From Oligoflexus sp. (GTDB lineage: Bacteria > Bdellovibrionota_B > Oligoflexia > Oligoflexales > Oligoflexaceae), in contig NZ_DASTAT010000097.1 in NCBI RefSeq assembly GCF_035712445.1, positions 97,022 through 161,021 of the forward strand: 64,000 nt of DNA, given 5' to 3'. The translations under genes and the position numbers were made by a program. Positions 8,399-17,519 of this stretch are shown here, piece by piece. Every line of letters begins with the position of its first letter. Within the stretch, counting starts at the first letter, position 1. The notes below the pieces were generated by a model that saw only the letters and a list, made by a program, of their open reading frames with translations, was not told the DNA's origin and did no database searches.

Positions 8399-8743
8399 TC
8401 ATGGAAGCGGCTCGGTGGAAGCTTCGATGGTGCCATTCACAGAGATGACCGTGATCTCAAGATCGTCAGGGTCTTCCTTATAATCCGTCTTGTATTTCCA
8501 TTTGATGTGAATGACCTTGTCGCCGATCTTCAGATCCGCCTCGCCATAAACCCAAAGGCGCATCAAAAGGCGGCGGACCATGTCCGTGTCGAGCTTGATA
8601 GGATTTTTCAGGATGGCCTGGATCTCTTCTGTGATCTCCTGGATCAGTCCACCGATTCCCGTGCCTCCCGACATGCCTCCGGTATAGGCAGGACTGGAAG
8701 TGGAGAGCAGCAGTGCGCACACGATCGCCCACATGTATCGCAT
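8399..8743 (-). CDS. Small secreted hypothetical protein
   Basis: A 114-residue protein with a clear signal peptide (MRYMWAIVCALLLSTSSPAYTGG) and a Gly-rich mature start, then a helical stretch (LIQEITEEIQAIL) and a beta-rich C-terminal half. I choose the ATG at 8743: the upstream regulator gene ends at 8745 and its last codons (GATGAGG) supply the ribosome-binding site, so the pair is translationally coupled. Longer starts at 8758 or 8755 overlap the regulator. No family recognised. Confidence 0.6.
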   Translation of the reverse strand: MRYMWAIVCALLLSTSSPAYTGGMSGGTGIGGLIQEITEEIQAILKNPIKLDTDMVRRLLMRLWVYGEADLKIGDKVIHIKWKYKTDYKEDPDDLEITVISVNGTIEASTEPLP

Positions 8744-8744
8744 T

Positions 8745-9461
8745 CTATACCTCATCATTCCGGGACATAACCCTGGTTGCTACGTAGCTGGCGGCAATCA
8801 TAACATCCCCTTCATGGGTACGGGCGATGTGGTCGCATTCCATATAGCAATCGAGGATTTTATTCTTAATCCGTTCATAGCTTTCGCTATTCACATTGTA
8901 AACCATATAACGCTTGATCGTCTGATCATTTGGAGGCAACTCGGCGATATATTTGGCGGCTTCACTGCCTATGCGCTTGCTTTCCACATAAAGAACGCTC
9001 TGGTTGATATTCACCCGGTATACACCTGGGGTTTTTTCGATCAGAACGCCTTCCTCGATCATCATTTCAAATTCAGCCAGCCCGAACGCGCCCAGAAGCT
9101 GCTCGACGCGGGCCTTGGTCGCGCCGATGGTCAGACCCAGCGCCATGATCCAGAAACTTTCGCGGCCGATCAAACGAGCCATGATATCCTGGCCAGCCAG
9201 GGATGATTTATCGGTCACACGCTTATAGAAGGCTTTGATGGATTCATTTTCTTCGAAGTAGGCAACCGTCTCGTCCAAAGTGGACACAAGATTGAGAATG
9301 GCCATGGCATTTTCAACAGACGGCACCGACTCCCTCTGGAGGATGCGCCGTAGAGTTGGATACGGCACTCCAGAAAGACGTGTGAGAAGCTGAATTGTCC
9401 GGCGCGAACTGCTGGAAAGCCATCGTTCGATGTAGTCGACCAAAAGATCCGCTTTAGACAT
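8745..9461 (-). CDS. HTH transcriptional regulator
   Basis: A 238-residue protein. The N-terminal about 65 residues form a helix-turn-helix (RRTIQLLTRLSGVPYPTLRRILQRESVPSVENAMAIL), similar to Xre-like domains. The rest is helical then mixed alpha/beta (VYRVNINQSVLYVESKR), reminiscent of the TIGR02147/DUF4423-type regulators common in Bdellovibrio and Fibrobacter relatives; I am not certain of that assignment. The ATG at 9461 has a GGTGGGAA ribosome-binding site, better than the upstream ATG at 9503. It is coupled to the small secreted gene, which it may control, and is divergent from the secreted nuclease. Confidence 0.65.
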   Translation of the reverse strand: MSKADLLVDYIERWLSSSSRRTIQLLTRLSGVPYPTLRRILQRESVPSVENAMAILNLVSTLDETVAYFEENESIKAFYKRVTDKSSLAGQDIMARLIGRESFWIMALGLTIGATKARVEQLLGAFGLAEFEMMIEEGVLIEKTPGVYRVNINQSVLYVESKRIGSEAAKYIAELPPNDQTIKRYMVYNVNSESYERIKNKILDCYMECDHIARTHEGDVMIAASYVATRVMSRNDEV

Positions 9462-9743
9462 AATTCCCACCATTATTTTTGCGAAGCGGCCTTCCGTATG
9501 CATCGTAAAAACGCCGTGGGGAAAGGCTCGGGCAAAAATTCATCTCATTTGGTATACAGGCAACTTACCTGATTGATAAAACGAAGGGAAGTTCAAGTCT
9601 TCTCATTCGCCCCAAACTCTCACAGGGCAGCCCTTCTCTTCAAAAAAGATTATTCCACTCTTTCCGAATTCTTTTTTCTTCGGAAGGCTCCGTCATATAT
9701 ACTTTGATCATAGTTAAATCAGATTATCAGCCGGGGGAAGAGC
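9462..9743. promoter_or_regulatory. Divergent intergenic region (regulator / nuclease)
   Basis: About 280 bases of AT-richer DNA between divergent genes, which must hold both promoters. The nuclease has GGGGGAAG as ribosome-binding site at 9733-9740. I see no convincing consensus promoter, RNA gene or long repeat here. Confidence 0.4.
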
Positions 9744-10484
9744 GTGGTCTTCAAACTCAGTATGATCGCTATGGTCTCGATTCTGAGCGGTGCCGCCGCT
9801 GCTGCCGATCTTGTCACCTTGAAAAAGGATGCTTTCACGCTCACCTATGACTGCGATCTGCGGAGTGCCGTCCGCTATGAATATACCCTCGGCAAAGACA
9901 GGGGCTCGGCATCGCGGCCTGGCTCGTTTCATCTGGATCCCGATCTGCCTGACGGCTGCGAGGGACAGTTCAGCACCCAGGCCTATGCCGCTATCGTTCC
10001 CGGTTGGGATCGCGGGCATCTCGTCACGTCCAATCATATGGATATGAACAGCACGACGATCAAACAGGCCAACCTGATGAGCAACATCGCACCCCAGGCC
10101 TCACACTTCAATCAGGGTATTTGGGTGCAGGCGGAAAACCTTGTGGAATGCTACAGAGACCTCGCGCCGGTGCAGGTGGTCGGCGGTTTGGTTTACGAAG
10201 ACGATGCCAATGATTATTTCCTGGAATCCCATGGCATCCCCACGCCGGAATATTTTTGGAAAGTTGTGATCACGAGCGAACCCAAAACAGGTGCGCCCAA
10301 GGCCATTGCCTGGCTGATTCCCAACAGTGATGACGTGGGTGCCTTGGATGAATACATCCTGAGTATCAGCGAGCTGGAAGATCGCATCGGCGCTCGTTCC
10401 GTGCAGATTGATGCCAGCCCTTCCGTGAAGGCGATGAAACCGACCCGCACCTGGAGTATGCCGGGAAGCTGTCAGCCAGGTTAA
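9744..10484 (+). CDS. Secreted DNA/RNA non-specific endonuclease (ββα-metal)
   Basis: A 246-residue protein with an N-terminal signal peptide (ending near AAAAA-D, about residue 21). It carries the NUC1/EndA signature: WDRGHLVTSNHMDM (about 88-101), containing the DRGH catalytic histidine, followed by ANLMSNIAPQ and the metal-binding N of FNQGIWVQAEN. Such enzymes cut DNA and RNA with Mg2+, here in the periplasm or outside, perhaps for nutrient scavenging. GTG start with GGGGGAAG ribosome-binding site. It converges with the Mpo1-like gene; the stop codons overlap by 4 bases. No immunity protein is obvious beside it, which is consistent with export. Confidence 0.9.
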   Translation: MVFKLSMIAMVSILSGAAAAADLVTLKKDAFTLTYDCDLRSAVRYEYTLGKDRGSASRPGSFHLDPDLPDGCEGQFSTQAYAAIVPGWDRGHLVTSNHMDMNSTTIKQANLMSNIAPQASHFNQGIWVQAENLVECYRDLAPVQVVGGLVYEDDANDYFLESHGIPTPEYFWKVVITSEPKTGAPKAIAWLIPNSDDVGALDEYILSISELEDRIGARSVQIDASPSVKAMKPTRTWSMPGSCQPG

Positions 10485-11008
10485 TTCGTGGGGGCTTTTC
10501 GGCCCACGCGGGTTTTGCCTACGCGTTCGATGATGGTGGCATGAAGCTCCGGCCGGCCGCCCATGAGAAAGACGAGTTCCGCCGCGACGAAAAGCGGGCC
10601 GATAATCAGTCCCATCAGATCATCAAGGAACGCGGGTTTTTTCCCTTCCCAAATATGACCGATGGTTTGAAGAATCCAGCCGACCACGAAAAGCCCGATG
10701 CCCCAGGCCAGCCAGCTGTTAGTGGCGCCCAGAGCCAACGGAGCTGCGATCTTCAGCATGCTCACCAGAATGATGCACATGAAAAGTCCGAGCGGAATAT
10801 CGAGCCGCAGATAGTAGATTCCCAGCACAATTGAAAGTATGAGGGCCGGGGTCACGGGCAGGATGTCATGCGCGAGCCACACGGGGCGTGACAAAAGAAG
10901 GACTATGGAGAAAAGTATCATGGGAATGCCGATAAAGTGGGTACCAATATTACGGCGGTCGCGATGATACGAGGCGTAGGTGGCGAGTTGCTCCGTCAGG
11001 CTTTTCAT
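10481..11008 (-). CDS. Mpo1-like (DUF962) membrane protein
   Basis: A 175-residue polytopic protein of the Mpo1/YGL010w (DUF962) family. Hallmarks are the N-terminal YHRDRRNIGTHFIGIP with two conserved histidines, and QTIGHIWEGKKPAFLDD with another, separated by hydrophobic segments. Yeast Mpo1 is an Fe(II)-dependent dioxygenase that shortens 2-hydroxy fatty acids; the histidines kept here fit metal binding, but bacterial members are untested as far as I know. An AGGGGAT ribosome-binding site precedes the ATG. Confidence 0.8.
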   Translation of the reverse strand: MKSLTEQLATYASYHRDRRNIGTHFIGIPMILFSIVLLLSRPVWLAHDILPVTPALILSIVLGIYYLRLDIPLGLFMCIILVSMLKIAAPLALGATNSWLAWGIGLFVVGWILQTIGHIWEGKKPAFLDDLMGLIIGPLFVAAELVFLMGGRPELHATIIERVGKTRVGRKAPTN

Positions 11009-11152
11009 AAATCAATCCCCTGTTTGATGGTGTCCCTCTTACGCTCATAGCATTCCGCTTCCAGGCCCACTATTGAAAATTTTCGCGAAAAAACTGTTGC
11101 TTTTCGGCCGGTAACCGAGCAGTTTAGGCGCGGCCATGGAAAGGATACGCGC

Positions 11153-12352
11153 TTGAATCAAGATGCTCATTCGATCGGACTTTACCTGCACATCCCCTTT
11201 TGCAGTCGGCTCTGTCACTACTGTGACTTTGTGAAAACGGCCCGCTTCGCAGCGGATGATCCCGCAAGCTATGTGCGCATGCTGAAGGCCTATGCGGATG
11301 CCTGGCTCCCTGTGCTCGGTTTGAAGCTTCGCACCGTGTTTTTGGGAGGTGGCACGCCTTCCCTTTTGGATGAGGCGTATGGTCCCCTCATGGAAAGTCT
11401 CAGGTCCTGGCTTCTGCCCGAAGCTGAAATCACCATGGAAGCCAATCCCGAGCATGTGACGCCCGAACGGGTGAAAATATGGGCGGACCTTGGCATCAAT
11501 CGTCTGTCCCTCGGCGTCCAGTCTTTTCAGGCGCGCGGGCTCAAATTCCTCACCCGCGAGCATAGTCCCGAGCGAGCCCGTGACGCGGCGCAGCTGGCTC
11601 GATCCCTGATTCCCAATGTGAATTTGGATCTGATTTACGGCTGGCAGGGCCAGGAACTCAGCGACTGGGAGGCCGATTTACACGCGGCGACAGCGCTGGA
11701 CATTCAGCATTTGAGCCTTTATACCCTGACCTACGAAGGCCGCACCCCACTTGCCCGCATGCATAGGCGCGGCGTGGTGGATGCTTTGACCGATGAACGC
11801 CTGGAAAGTATGTACCTTATGGCCTGTGACACCTTGCGGGCCAAGGGCTTTGAACATGAAGAGGTTTCCAACTGGCATAAGCCAGGGTTTGCCAGTGTTC
11901 ATAACAGTATCTATTGGCACGCGGGCAGTTACATCGGACTCGGCAACGGGGCGCATAGTTTTCTCGCGGAGCACGGCGGACCCTTTGGAACCCGCTGGTC
12001 CCAGGATCCGAATCTGCGTCTGATGCAGGACGGCCAAAGTCAGCTTGTGACCAGGGCCTCCTTGGATGACCTGCTGCGTATGCCAGGTGTACACGTAGAG
12101 ACGGAACGAGGAGCGTCTGAATGGCTTCTTGAGACAGTTTCCTCGGGCCTGCGCACCGGAAAAGGCATCAATGTGAATGCAATATGCGCGAGAACTGGAT
12201 ATAATTTCCGCCCAAGACCCTCCCTGGACCAAGCCCTGCGGCAAGGACTTATGCAAGTTGATGCGGCTGGAATCCTGACCCTGAGGGAAGAGGAATGGTA
12301 TCGGGAAACCGGATGGGCACTTGAGGTGTCTCTCTCCTTTGTGGCTCCCTAA
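11153..12352 (+). CDS. hemW: HemW-like radical SAM protein
   Basis: A 399-residue radical SAM protein of the HemW (formerly HemN-like coproporphyrinogen oxidase) family. Cysteines 17, 21 and 24 in HIPFCSRLCHYCDF bind the 4Fe-4S cluster; further family motifs are VFLGGGTPSLLD, EANPEH, INRLSLGVQSF and VNLDLIYGWQGQ. HemW binds haem and acts as a haem chaperone; it usually lacks the oxidase activity of true HemN, and the window gives no other haem genes. TTG start with GGAAAGGA upstream. It stands alone after a divergent neighbour. Confidence 0.88.
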   Translation: MNQDAHSIGLYLHIPFCSRLCHYCDFVKTARFAADDPASYVRMLKAYADAWLPVLGLKLRTVFLGGGTPSLLDEAYGPLMESLRSWLLPEAEITMEANPEHVTPERVKIWADLGINRLSLGVQSFQARGLKFLTREHSPERARDAAQLARSLIPNVNLDLIYGWQGQELSDWEADLHAATALDIQHLSLYTLTYEGRTPLARMHRRGVVDALTDERLESMYLMACDTLRAKGFEHEEVSNWHKPGFASVHNSIYWHAGSYIGLGNGAHSFLAEHGGPFGTRWSQDPNLRLMQDGQSQLVTRASLDDLLRMPGVHVETERGASEWLLETVSSGLRTGKGINVNAICARTGYNFRPRPSLDQALRQGLMQVDAAGILTLREEEWYRETGWALEVSLSFVAP

Positions 12353-12355
12353 GCC

Positions 12356-12361
12356 TATAAT
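12356..12361 (+). promoter_or_regulatory. TATAAT -10 box upstream of the aminotransferase
   Basis: A perfect TATAAT lies just after the hemW stop, about 100 bases before the aminotransferase ATG. No good -35 is found at 16-18 bases, so it may need an activator. Confidence 0.35.
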
Positions 12362-12463
12362 ATGGGTAAGGAATCAAAAGACCAGGAAGGTTGGTCGTTC
12401 CGCTGTCGATAGTGAACAGGGCCGCCCGGCGATCGCGGCCATCAGATAAGTGAAGGAGTAGTC

Positions 12464-13948
12464 ATGGAGCCTATGAAAAAACTGCAGGAGATGCGCCGCG
12501 AGACGGGCGACAAGCAGACCAAGGGTCTGGATGATAAAGTCATCGAAGCCTTTTTGCGCACGGACAAGCGACTCGCAGAAGCGATCGAGGACGCGTACAC
12601 CGAATTTCAAGCTTTGAAAAAAGAGTTCGGCACCAGGCTGCAGATGAACGAACGGGAATTGATTGACTACATCCAAAGCGATTTCGTGAACTTTTACGAA
12701 GCCGATGCAGTGAATCCTTATGTGGCGCTCGCCGCCGCAGGCCCCTGGCTCATCACCACCCACGGTGCGGTGCTGCATGATTCGGGCGGATACGGCATGA
12801 TCGGCTTCGGTCAGACCCCGAAGAAAATTCTGGAAGCCATGAGCCAGCACCATGTGATGGCCAACATCATGACGCCGAACTTCAGCCAGAAACGTTTGAC
12901 AGAACGCCTGAACAAGGAAATCGGTCACAACCGGAAAGATAATAAGCCGGTCTTCGCCCGTTACCTCTGTTTGAACAGCGGTTCGGAATCAGTGACTGTC
13001 GCGGCGCGACTCGCCGACCTGAATGCCAAGAACCTGACCGATCCCGGCGCGCGCTATGCGGGCCGCAAAATCTATATGCTGTCGATGAAGGGCAGCTTCC
13101 ACGGCCGGACCGAACGCCCTGCCCAGGCTTCTGATTCCTCGGCGAAGAACTATCAAAAGCTGGCCACGTTCCGTGAGCAAAAGCTGATGACGGTCGAGCC
13201 GAATAATGTCGAGCAGCTGCGCGCCGCCTTCGCGGAAGCGGATAAAAAAGGCATTTTCATCGAAATGATGCTGCTCGAACCTGTGATGGGTGAAGGCAAT
13301 CCCGGCGTCGGCGTGACCCCTGCGTTTTATGATGAAGCACGCCGCTTGACCCGTGAGCACGGCTCCCTTTTCATGATCGACTCGATCCAGGCTGGTCTTC
13401 GGGCCCAAGGCTGCCTCAGCATCTGCGATTATCCTGGTTTTGAAACCTGTGAAGCGCCGGATATGGAAACCTATTCGAAGGCGGTGAATGCCGGGCAGTA
13501 TCCGCTGTCGATTCTTGCTTTGAATCGCCATGCTGCTGAACTTTATCAGCGCGGGATCTATGGCAACACCATGACGACCAACCCTCGCGCCCTGGATGTG
13601 GCCTGTGCGGTCTTGGATTCAGTGACGCCGGAGCTGCGGAAGAACATCCGCGATCGCGGGCAGGAATTTTTGGATCGCTTCAATCAGCTGCGTGAAGAAT
13701 TCCCGGGCGTCGTGACTGGCGCTACCGGCACGGGCCTTCTCTGTGCCCTTCATCTGAACCCTGAAGGCTATAAAGTTGTCGGCAAGCACGGCGTCGAAAC
13801 CTGGCTGCGCGAGCAGGGCATCGGTGTGATCCACGGCGGCAAGAACGCTCTGCGCTTTACGCCTCACTTTTTGATCACGCCGGCGGAAATCGACCTTGTG
13901 ATCGGCAAGATTCGTGAAGCCCTGAAACGTGGGCCCGTCTACAGCTGA
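12464..13948 (+). CDS. Class III PLP-dependent aminotransferase
   Basis: A 494-residue fold-type I aminotransferase of class III (ornithine/lysine/4-aminobutyrate group). The PLP-site motifs are NSGSESVTVAARLA (phosphate binding), SFHGRTERP, MIDSIQAGLRAQG (Asp holding the pyridine nitrogen) and YSKAVNAGQYPLS with the Schiff-base lysine near residue 339. The long N-terminal 75 residues and the late GKNALRFTPHFLIT fit lysine 6-aminotransferase-like or similar relatives better than the short ArgD, but the substrate cannot be read from sequence. AAGGAG ribosome-binding site. Followed by a strong terminator, so monocistronic. Confidence 0.85.
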   Translation: MEPMKKLQEMRRETGDKQTKGLDDKVIEAFLRTDKRLAEAIEDAYTEFQALKKEFGTRLQMNERELIDYIQSDFVNFYEADAVNPYVALAAAGPWLITTHGAVLHDSGGYGMIGFGQTPKKILEAMSQHHVMANIMTPNFSQKRLTERLNKEIGHNRKDNKPVFARYLCLNSGSESVTVAARLADLNAKNLTDPGARYAGRKIYMLSMKGSFHGRTERPAQASDSSAKNYQKLATFREQKLMTVEPNNVEQLRAAFAEADKKGIFIEMMLLEPVMGEGNPGVGVTPAFYDEARRLTREHGSLFMIDSIQAGLRAQGCLSICDYPGFETCEAPDMETYSKAVNAGQYPLSILALNRHAAELYQRGIYGNTMTTNPRALDVACAVLDSVTPELRKNIRDRGQEFLDRFNQLREEFPGVVTGATGTGLLCALHLNPEGYKVVGKHGVETWLREQGIGVIHGGKNALRFTPHFLITPAEIDLVIGKIREALKRGPVYS

Positions 13949-13959
13949 TCATCCTCAAT

Positions 13960-13997
13960 AAAGGCCTTTCTTACCTTGAGTAAGAAAGGCCTTTAAA
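13960..13997 (+). terminator. Terminator after the aminotransferase gene
   Basis: A perfect 15-bp inverted repeat (13960-13974 with 13980-13994, core AAAGGCCTTTCTTAC) around a 5-base loop. Its last three bases are T. Strong hairpin, likely active on both strands. Confidence 0.8.
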
Positions 13998-14156
13998 TAC
14001 CCGCCTAATCTTCCAAATTTCACCCTGTCCACATCATGCGTCCCCTTCTGCCGATAACGAGGCATACCCAAGGGGGGATGAAGATCGTGAGATGTCCGAC
14101 TCTCTTTCTCATCGTCAGTATTGTCATCATCAGCGTTTGATCGCCCGAGGTTGGCC

Positions 14157-16976
14157 ATGATGGACAGGTTTTTCGCCCTGGTTTTGCTGAGCCTTTCCGC
14201 CTTCTGGATGACGCCGCTCTACGGCGCGATGCTGGAAAAAGGCGTCATGGACGCTGCGGCATGGGATCCTGATCAGCAGTCGCGACTCAAGCTCCAGGGA
14301 GAATGGCGCTTCTATCCCGATCGTTTTGTGAACGCTGAAGATATGACGAATCTCGAAAGCCTGCCCCATATGCTGATTAAAATGCCCGGACAAAGCTGGG
14401 AGGAGGCGGGCTATCGGAACCAGGGGCACGGGACGCTGGCCGTTCGCCTGGAGCATCTGCCTGCGGGACGCCTGGGTCTTCTGATCGATCAGTTCTTCAA
14501 CAACTACCGCAGTTTTTTTGCTTACACCGACGGGGATGGCGCCTGGCGCGTGCAGCCGCTGATGTCTGTGGGGAAGGTTGGGACGGATAGAGACAGCAGC
14601 ATTCCGCAGAGCCGCAAGAAAGTGACGAGCCTGCCTGCTGTGAAAGACGGCTGGCTTTTGATTCACGTCAGTGAATATACGATAGATGCGACCTACCGTT
14701 CGACGCCCAGTCTCGGACGCTTCCCGGCGATCTTCCGCGACGAGATCACTCACACCCGCTGGGAGTCGTTTTTTGTCCTGGGCGCTTTCTTTATGCTGCT
14801 CGTTTCCAACCTCGCCCTTTTCCTGCAAAGAAGGGATGACCGCGGCAGCCTTCATATGGCGGCCTTTGCCCTGGTCATGGGCGTGCGTTTCACCTCGACC
14901 GAGGGGCTCTGGGGTGAAGCGTTCACAGCTCCGAATACTTTCGTTTGGCTCTTCGGCGTTTTCAATATCCTAATGGATCTGCCTCTTGGTCTTCTTTGCA
15001 TCATGCTTTTTCTGCATCACAGTTTTCCCAAGTATATCGTGCCCTGGATGGTGCGCAGCAATCAGGTGTTCGTGGCTGGCTGCGTGGCGCTTGCCGTATT
15101 CTCCTTTCCCAGCGTTCCTCAGGTCCTGATGATCCTTGTCAATGGGATCTTCCTCGTGGTCCCACCGCTACTCATGGTGCAGACCATTCGTGCGGCTTGG
15201 AAAGGGCAAAGGGGAGCGGGCCTTTCCGCGCTGGGCCTTGGCCTTATGATCATCGCCATGCTGAATGATATCCTGGTGGCCGTGAATAATGCCTATGATG
15301 CGCCTTACCTTGGGCAATACGGAATGCTGGCCTTTATCATCACCCAATCGCAGGTGGTCGGCAAGAATTTCGCGCACGCCTTCCGCACAGCCGAGCGTCT
15401 GAGCCGGGATCTGCGCGTGGAAGTGGAGCGGCAGACCCGGGATGCCAAGACCATTCTTCACAGCGTGCAGCAGGGTCTTATGACCATCAATGCCGACGGA
15501 GCCATCAATGATGATTACTCCCGCTTTGTGACCCAGATCCTGGGGGACAAGGCGCCCGAGCGGCAGAATATTCGCAAGATATTTTTGGATCGCAGTGATC
15601 TGACGCGCGAGGCCAAGGATATGACCATGACCATCCTCGAAACCAGCGTCGGTGAGGATGCCATGAACTTTGAAACGAATGCCGGGAATCTGCCGAACAC
15701 CCTGCGTTTCGAAGGCGGTCGGATCCTGGAGTTGGATTGGCAGCCCGTGGTGAACGAGAAGACGGATCTGGTCGAGAAGATTCTTCTGGCCATCAAGGAC
15801 GTCACCGCATTGAAGGCGCTCGAAGCGAAGAACCAGAAAACCCAGCGCGAGATTGATATCATCACCCGTCTTCTGGAGATTTCGACCGAACGCTTCATGC
15901 TCTTCTATAAGTCATCGCGGGAGCTGCTCGAAGAAAGCCGCAGGCTGGCCGGGCAGACCAGCGGGCACAATGAGGAGACGCTGCGCCTCCTTTTTGTAAA
16001 CATGCACACCATCAAAGGCGCGGCGCGGACCTATCACTTCTCGGAAATCACCAACTCGGCCCACGAATGCGAGCAGTATTATGCCGATGTCCAGAAAGGG
16101 ATCATGAGCTGGGATCGGCAGAAGGCGCTGGCCCTGCTTTCCGATGTGGAGGCCCCGGTGGATGAATACTTCGCGATCAATCGCTATAAGCTGAAGCGCG
16201 AACCGGAAGAAAACATGGCCCGCATCGATTTGAAGCTGGTGCGTGATCATATTCTGGAACTGCAGAAATTAAAGCGCATGGACCTGGACGCGGATCTGAT
16301 GCCCTTTGTCACGCGGGTCAAGGATACCTTCTTCAACATTTATTTCTCGGACGCGCGCACCTTCTTCGAAGACATGACATCCAAGCTGCCGTCGCTTGCC
16401 CGTGATCTGGGCAAGGAACCCCCTGAGGTGGTGATTCGCGGCGCGCATGTGGGTTTTACCGTTGATGGGGCCGAGATTCTGCGGAAGACTTTTGTGCACC
16501 TTCTGCGCAATGCCGTCGATCATGGTCTTGAGCCGGCCGATGTGCGGGTGGCCAAAGGCAAAAAACCCTCGGGCACGATATTCATCGATCTGCGTGAACA
16601 TCCCGATGGGTATTTGGAGATTGATCTGAGCGATGACGGGGCCGGCCTCCGCCTCGATCGCATTCATGATAAGGCCAAGGGCATGAAGCTTTTCCATGCG
16701 GACCATAAGCCGAGCATTGAAGAGATCGCCAACTTCATCTTTGTGCCGGGATTTTCCACGGCCTCCAGTGTTTCGGAAATTTCAGGGCGGGGCGTGGGCA
16801 TGGACGCCGTGCGGAAAGTCCTGGCCGATGCCGGGGGCCAGATCTTTATTCAGCTTTTGGAGCAGCCGCAGGCAATCAAGCCGGTGGCCTTTGCCTTCCG
16901 GATCTTCCTGCCGCATGAGCATTGGGCGGAATTGAATGCAGCGCCACCCAGCTCAGGTTCAGAATCCGCTGCTTGA
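14157..16976 (+). CDS. CheA-like membrane sensor histidine kinase (7TMR-DISM, PAS-like, HPt, HATPase)
   Basis: A 939-residue single-chain kinase. After a signal-like helix comes a periplasmic sugar-binding-like DISMED domain (LQGEWRFYPDRF ... RLEHLP.GRLGLLID, about 25-200), then about seven membrane helices (210-410). A PAS-like segment follows (AKTILHSVQQGLMTINADG), then an HPt domain with phospho-acceptor His near 617 (NMHTIKGAARTYHF, as in CheA). A CheA-type ATPase closes it: HLLRNAVDHGLE (N box), DDGAGL (G1, near 826) and GRGVGM (G2, near 877). No CheW-like or receiver domain is seen, so the partner regulator lies elsewhere. I choose the ATG at 14157 because of the GAGG site before it. 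The ligand may be a carbohydrate or another envelope signal (inference). Confidence 0.88.
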   Translation: MMDRFFALVLLSLSAFWMTPLYGAMLEKGVMDAAAWDPDQQSRLKLQGEWRFYPDRFVNAEDMTNLESLPHMLIKMPGQSWEEAGYRNQGHGTLAVRLEHLPAGRLGLLIDQFFNNYRSFFAYTDGDGAWRVQPLMSVGKVGTDRDSSIPQSRKKVTSLPAVKDGWLLIHVSEYTIDATYRSTPSLGRFPAIFRDEITHTRWESFFVLGAFFMLLVSNLALFLQRRDDRGSLHMAAFALVMGVRFTSTEGLWGEAFTAPNTFVWLFGVFNILMDLPLGLLCIMLFLHHSFPKYIVPWMVRSNQVFVAGCVALAVFSFPSVPQVLMILVNGIFLVVPPLLMVQTIRAAWKGQRGAGLSALGLGLMIIAMLNDILVAVNNAYDAPYLGQYGMLAFIITQSQVVGKNFAHAFRTAERLSRDLRVEVERQTRDAKTILHSVQQGLMTINADGAINDDYSRFVTQILGDKAPERQNIRKIFLDRSDLTREAKDMTMTILETSVGEDAMNFETNAGNLPNTLRFEGGRILELDWQPVVNEKTDLVEKILLAIKDVTALKALEAKNQKTQREIDIITRLLEISTERFMLFYKSSRELLEESRRLAGQTSGHNEETLRLLFVNMHTIKGAARTYHFSEITNSAHECEQYYADVQKGIMSWDRQKALALLSDVEAPVDEYFAINRYKLKREPEENMARIDLKLVRDHILELQKLKRMDLDADLMPFVTRVKDTFFNIYFSDARTFFEDMTSKLPSLARDLGKEPPEVVIRGAHVGFTVDGAEILRKTFVHLLRNAVDHGLEPADVRVAKGKKPSGTIFIDLREHPDGYLEIDLSDDGAGLRLDRIHDKAKGMKLFHADHKPSIEEIANFIFVPGFSTASSVSEISGRGVGMDAVRKVLADAGGQIFIQLLEQPQAIKPVAFAFRIFLPHEHWAELNAAPPSSGSESAA

Positions 16977-16990
16977 TTCAGGCCAGGATG

Positions 16991-17422
16991 CTAGTCCGCC
17001 ATCATCCTGCCTGAGCCTCCCATTTCTTTGGGCATATCCATTAACTTGGAAAGCCCATCATGCATGTGAAGAACAGTCTCACCATAGTTGACATGAACCT
17101 CGGGCTTGAAGGGAAACCTGGGGATGACCGCCGCGTAGACGTCAGTCAAACCAAGGCCTGGATGTTCCGTCAGAACATGCCCGCCGCATACCTTGCACCA
17201 TTTGCGGGTGCTTCGATCGGTCTTGTTATACGAGGCCAGCTGATCGCTTCCTTGGGTGAGGCGCACCGCCTGCGGCGACCAAAGTGTAAAGGCATTCACC
17301 GGGCTTGCGGACCAGGCGCGACATGACTCGCAATGGCAATATCCCATGGCCACAGGGCTGCCTGTCACGCGAAGCTCAATCGTGCCACAGAAACAATGTC
17401 CCACATACTCATTATTATCCAT
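16991..17422 (-). CDS. GFA-family zinc protein
   Basis: A 143-residue protein of the GFA (glutathione-dependent formaldehyde-activating enzyme/CENP-V, DUF636) family. Zinc ligands are visible: C10 and C12 in HCFCGT, C29/C31/C34 in CHCESC, and C76/C79 in CKVCGGH. Most bacterial members have no proven substrate; the formaldehyde-glutathione role is known for only a few. GAGGGGGA ribosome-binding site. It converges with the sensor kinase and lies 97 bases downstream of uvrC on the same strand. Confidence 0.85.
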   Translation of the reverse strand: MDNNEYVGHCFCGTIELRVTGSPVAMGYCHCESCRAWSASPVNAFTLWSPQAVRLTQGSDQLASYNKTDRSTRKWCKVCGGHVLTEHPGLGLTDVYAAVIPRFPFKPEVHVNYGETVLHMHDGLSKLMDMPKEMGGSGRMMAD

Positions 17423-17519
17423 GGATTTTCCCCCTCATTCCCGGGTTCGGGCTGTTCCCTGCACTGTATGCGAAAGCATTGTTTGCAGGAAGGCGGGGGT
17501 ATTATGCAGCGAAAGGGGT

